This document shows positions 61,980 to 64,000 of a DNA stretch of 64,000 nucleotides, piece by piece. The stretch covers positions 31,434,582 through 31,498,581 of the forward strand of contig CM038704.1 in assembly GCA_021613375.1 (NCBI GenBank), read 5' to 3'. A program made the translations under genes and the position numbers. How positions within the stretch are numbered: position 1 is the first letter of the stretch; each line of letters starts with the position of its first letter. Origin of the DNA: Megaleporinus macrocephalus (lineage: Eukaryota; Chordata; Actinopteri; Characiformes; Anostomidae). The notes beneath the pieces were generated by a model that ran no database searches, was not told the origin of the DNA, and saw nothing but the letters and a program-made list of their open reading frames with translations.

Positions 61980-63560
61980 GTAAGACTCAAAGAATGCTAT
62001 TCCTGACTCTGGAACATTATAATGAGATGTGCATCGCAATATGTTACATTTGTGTGGTATAGATAAAAAATGTTTTAATCATGATGGTTTCCAAATATAT
62101 TTTGGTATCAAGTTATATTTATGTTCATATTAATAAAGTTCATGAACTCATTAGCTTTAAGAGTACTGGTACTGGCAATGTCTTACAAATCTGACCTTGC
62201 TTGTTTGGATTTGCTTGTTATTTTCTGTTCTGCTTTTCCTGAAATTACAACATAGGGAGTCTCACACTGTATTGTAAATCTTAACTAGACAAAACAAGCC
62301 AAAAAAAATTATTATTTGTTTAGTTGCGAACATTTACAGCTGAGACCTTCTGACACCACATATAAAACTCATTCAAGTAAGTTAACAGCAATCTCAGAGG
62401 AAAGAGGTGCATGATGAATTCTAGCCACACTGACACATTAGAAGTGTTTATGTCCAATTTTAAAAAAGAAGGAACGAATAGGCCCCATGTATTCATTTTA
62501 TCTCATCGTAACGCCTTTATTTAGCACACTGAATTATAGATGAGGTCTTAAGTGCTAACAGGGATGGGAGGGGGTCGTAGAAAGGGTTTGGGGAGGCTAG
62601 AATAGGAGCCCCATGCAAATGAAAAATTTTACATTAGCATTTGAAACCGGCAGTGTGAAGACTATTTTAGCAGCGAGGGCTCGCTCAATTCCATCTGTGC
62701 CCCTGCTCTCACTTTCTTTCACTCTGTCTGCATTTTTCACTCAATGTCTGTCTCCTATTACCTATTTTCTTTTCATGCTTTTTAAAATTCCTTTGCATCC
62801 TCCTTATATCACCATCCATTTTTTCCTGCATCTTTATTCAGCATGTTTAGGCCTCATTCCATATGCAGAAGCATGCTAGGCCCAGTTAGGCTAGCAAATT
62901 CCTAAAGAATGCTCCTCACTGAGACTTAAGGAGGGAGAAGTGTGTGTGTGTATGATTGTGTGCATGCACAAATTTAAATGTTAATTTGCCTTTTCAAAAT
63001 AATTAAATAATTAGATATATAGATTTCATAAAGTACCTAAGCAACCAAGAAGCAAAGTCATGTGTCAGATTCATATGTATTAATCTTGCAATTTAATTTA
63101 TTTGGTGTAATCAAATTCAGTGTAAATTACTTCAGATGTAATATTGACAGCAGTGGCAAGGTGTTCTGGTGATTTCACTCATGTGAATTACAATTAATGC
63201 AGCATAATTACATGTGATTAAGTCCTTCCTTAGACTTACACGGTTTACTTTAGGAATTTCCTCTGTAAACAATGATTGAGCTATTCATAGACATTTTTAG
63301 TAATCGGTTATCAGGAGCTGTAAACAGTGGGGAAAATAATTGCTCTCTCTTTCACTCAGACTATAGTCCTTTTTTTCATGTGCAATCCTGTAGCACACGG
63401 GTCATCAGTCTCAACCTCAAACGGCTGATGTGGCTGCAGATTTTCATTCCAGTCAAGTCAGCTGATGCCAACTGTTTAGTTACTTTAGTTACTTTAGGTA
63501 CTAAAGTATAGGCGATAGGCGATATTACAGTGAAACAAGACATAGCACATGCTGCCCTAA

Positions 63561-63563
<3 letters not shown>
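61980..63563 (+). other. Intron 3, start
   Basis: No exon supported. 62590-62660 includes GGAGCCCCATGCAAATGAAAAAT with a perfect octamer ATGCAAAT in a low-repeat setting, a possible conserved enhancer. The 88-codon frame at 62613-62879 has no known motif. Confidence 0.4.

Positions 63564-63626
<63 letters not shown>
63564..63626. repeat. (AT)n microsatellite
   Basis: About 31 AT units, immediately left of a transposon repeat. Confidence 0.95.
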
Positions 63627-63628
<2 letters not shown>

Positions 63629-63644
63629 CAGTGGGGTTAATGGT

Positions 63645-64000
63645 GCTTACAGATGTGCAAGTTGCTCACTAATGCACCCCCATACTGTATACAAATACTG
63701 TGTATTGATTACAAGTCTCAGTCCACCTTAAAAGGTAATGGTGTTTCTGAATCTGTTTATGTCTGGTTTCTTCCTCACGTGGTTGAGATTTAACTTGCAG
63801 TTGTGGATGCAGTAATAAACTGTGATCGTATGGTTTTTGGAAGTGTTGCTGAGCCCATGCAGTGATTTCCACTAGAGAATCTTGTCTGTTTTTATTGCAG
63901 TGCCATCTAAGGACCTGAAGATCACAGCCTTACAGTATTGCTTTTCGACTTTGTCCCTTGCATATATAGATTTTTCTGGATTCTCTGAATCTTTTAATGA
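63645..64000 (+). mobile_element. Teleost DNA-transposon repeat, cut by window edge
   Basis: Recognised by CACTAATGCACCCCCATAC, GAGATTTAACTTGCAGTTG, TGCTGAGCCCATGCAGTG, TTTATTGCAGTGCCATCTAAG, GACCTGAAGATCACAGCC and TGGATTCTCTGAATCTTTTA. I know these, in this order, from a very common fish repeat. It is the same family as the more decayed copy at 36511-37080. It continues past base 64000. Confidence 0.75.

Noticed and set aside
63901..64000. Coding exon 4 of the right-hand gene, with a good acceptor and open frame in phase with exon 3
   Set aside because: The whole stretch, acceptor included, matches a common fish transposon repeat also present at 36511-37080.

Overview
This is vertebrate nuclear DNA, almost certainly from a teleost fish. 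Coding exons are short and split by GT-AG introns. Intergenic DNA is AT-rich and full of (TA)n tracts. Tc1/mariner and hAT DNA-transposon remnants of types common in ray-finned fish are scattered throughout. No bacterial genes, operons or CRISPR arrays are present. The repeat types suggest an ostariophysan such as a characin or catfish relative, but this is only an impression.

Layout. 1-5477: end of a 55-bp tandem satellite with higher-order structure. 5478-7050: gene-free. 7706-8755 (minus): an intact one-exon coding region for the bile-acid receptor Gpbar1 (TGR5), with a splice acceptor just upstream of the start that implies a non-coding 5' exon. 10053-11064: decayed Tc1 element. 12130-13250: repeats, then a CpG-bearing, CCAAT-containing candidate promoter. 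18604-22467 (minus): complete aamp (angio-associated migratory cell protein, WD40), reconstructed here as 11 coding exons and 416 residues with every exon junction in frame. 22468-23260: its promoter and a second promoter-like block. 25451-26913: a more recent but broken Tc1 element lodged in a (TA)n tract. 26940-39500: no gene recognised, several old repeats.

39880-61979 (plus): the 5' end of a gene I cannot name. It has a CpG-rich first exon with a small uORF, a second exon 4.1 kb downstream carrying the likely start codon, and a third exon 17.6 kb further on. Only about 28 residues lie inside the window. The long second intron holds two related BED-type hAT remnants, one independent hAT element with perfect 8-bp target duplications, and a pair of inverted TTAA-flanked 150-bp elements. 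The window ends inside another transposon copy (about 63645-64000) that contains a convincing false splice acceptor.

Functional links. gpbar1 and aamp are neighbours in mammals (human 2q35, from memory), so this is a conserved vertebrate block, and the two genes are functionally unrelated. I found no clear new biological system. The best leads are the higher-order satellite, the Cys/Gly-rich insertion in extracellular loop 2 of Gpbar1, the out-of-frame upstream ATG overlapping it, and several precisely bounded mobile elements.
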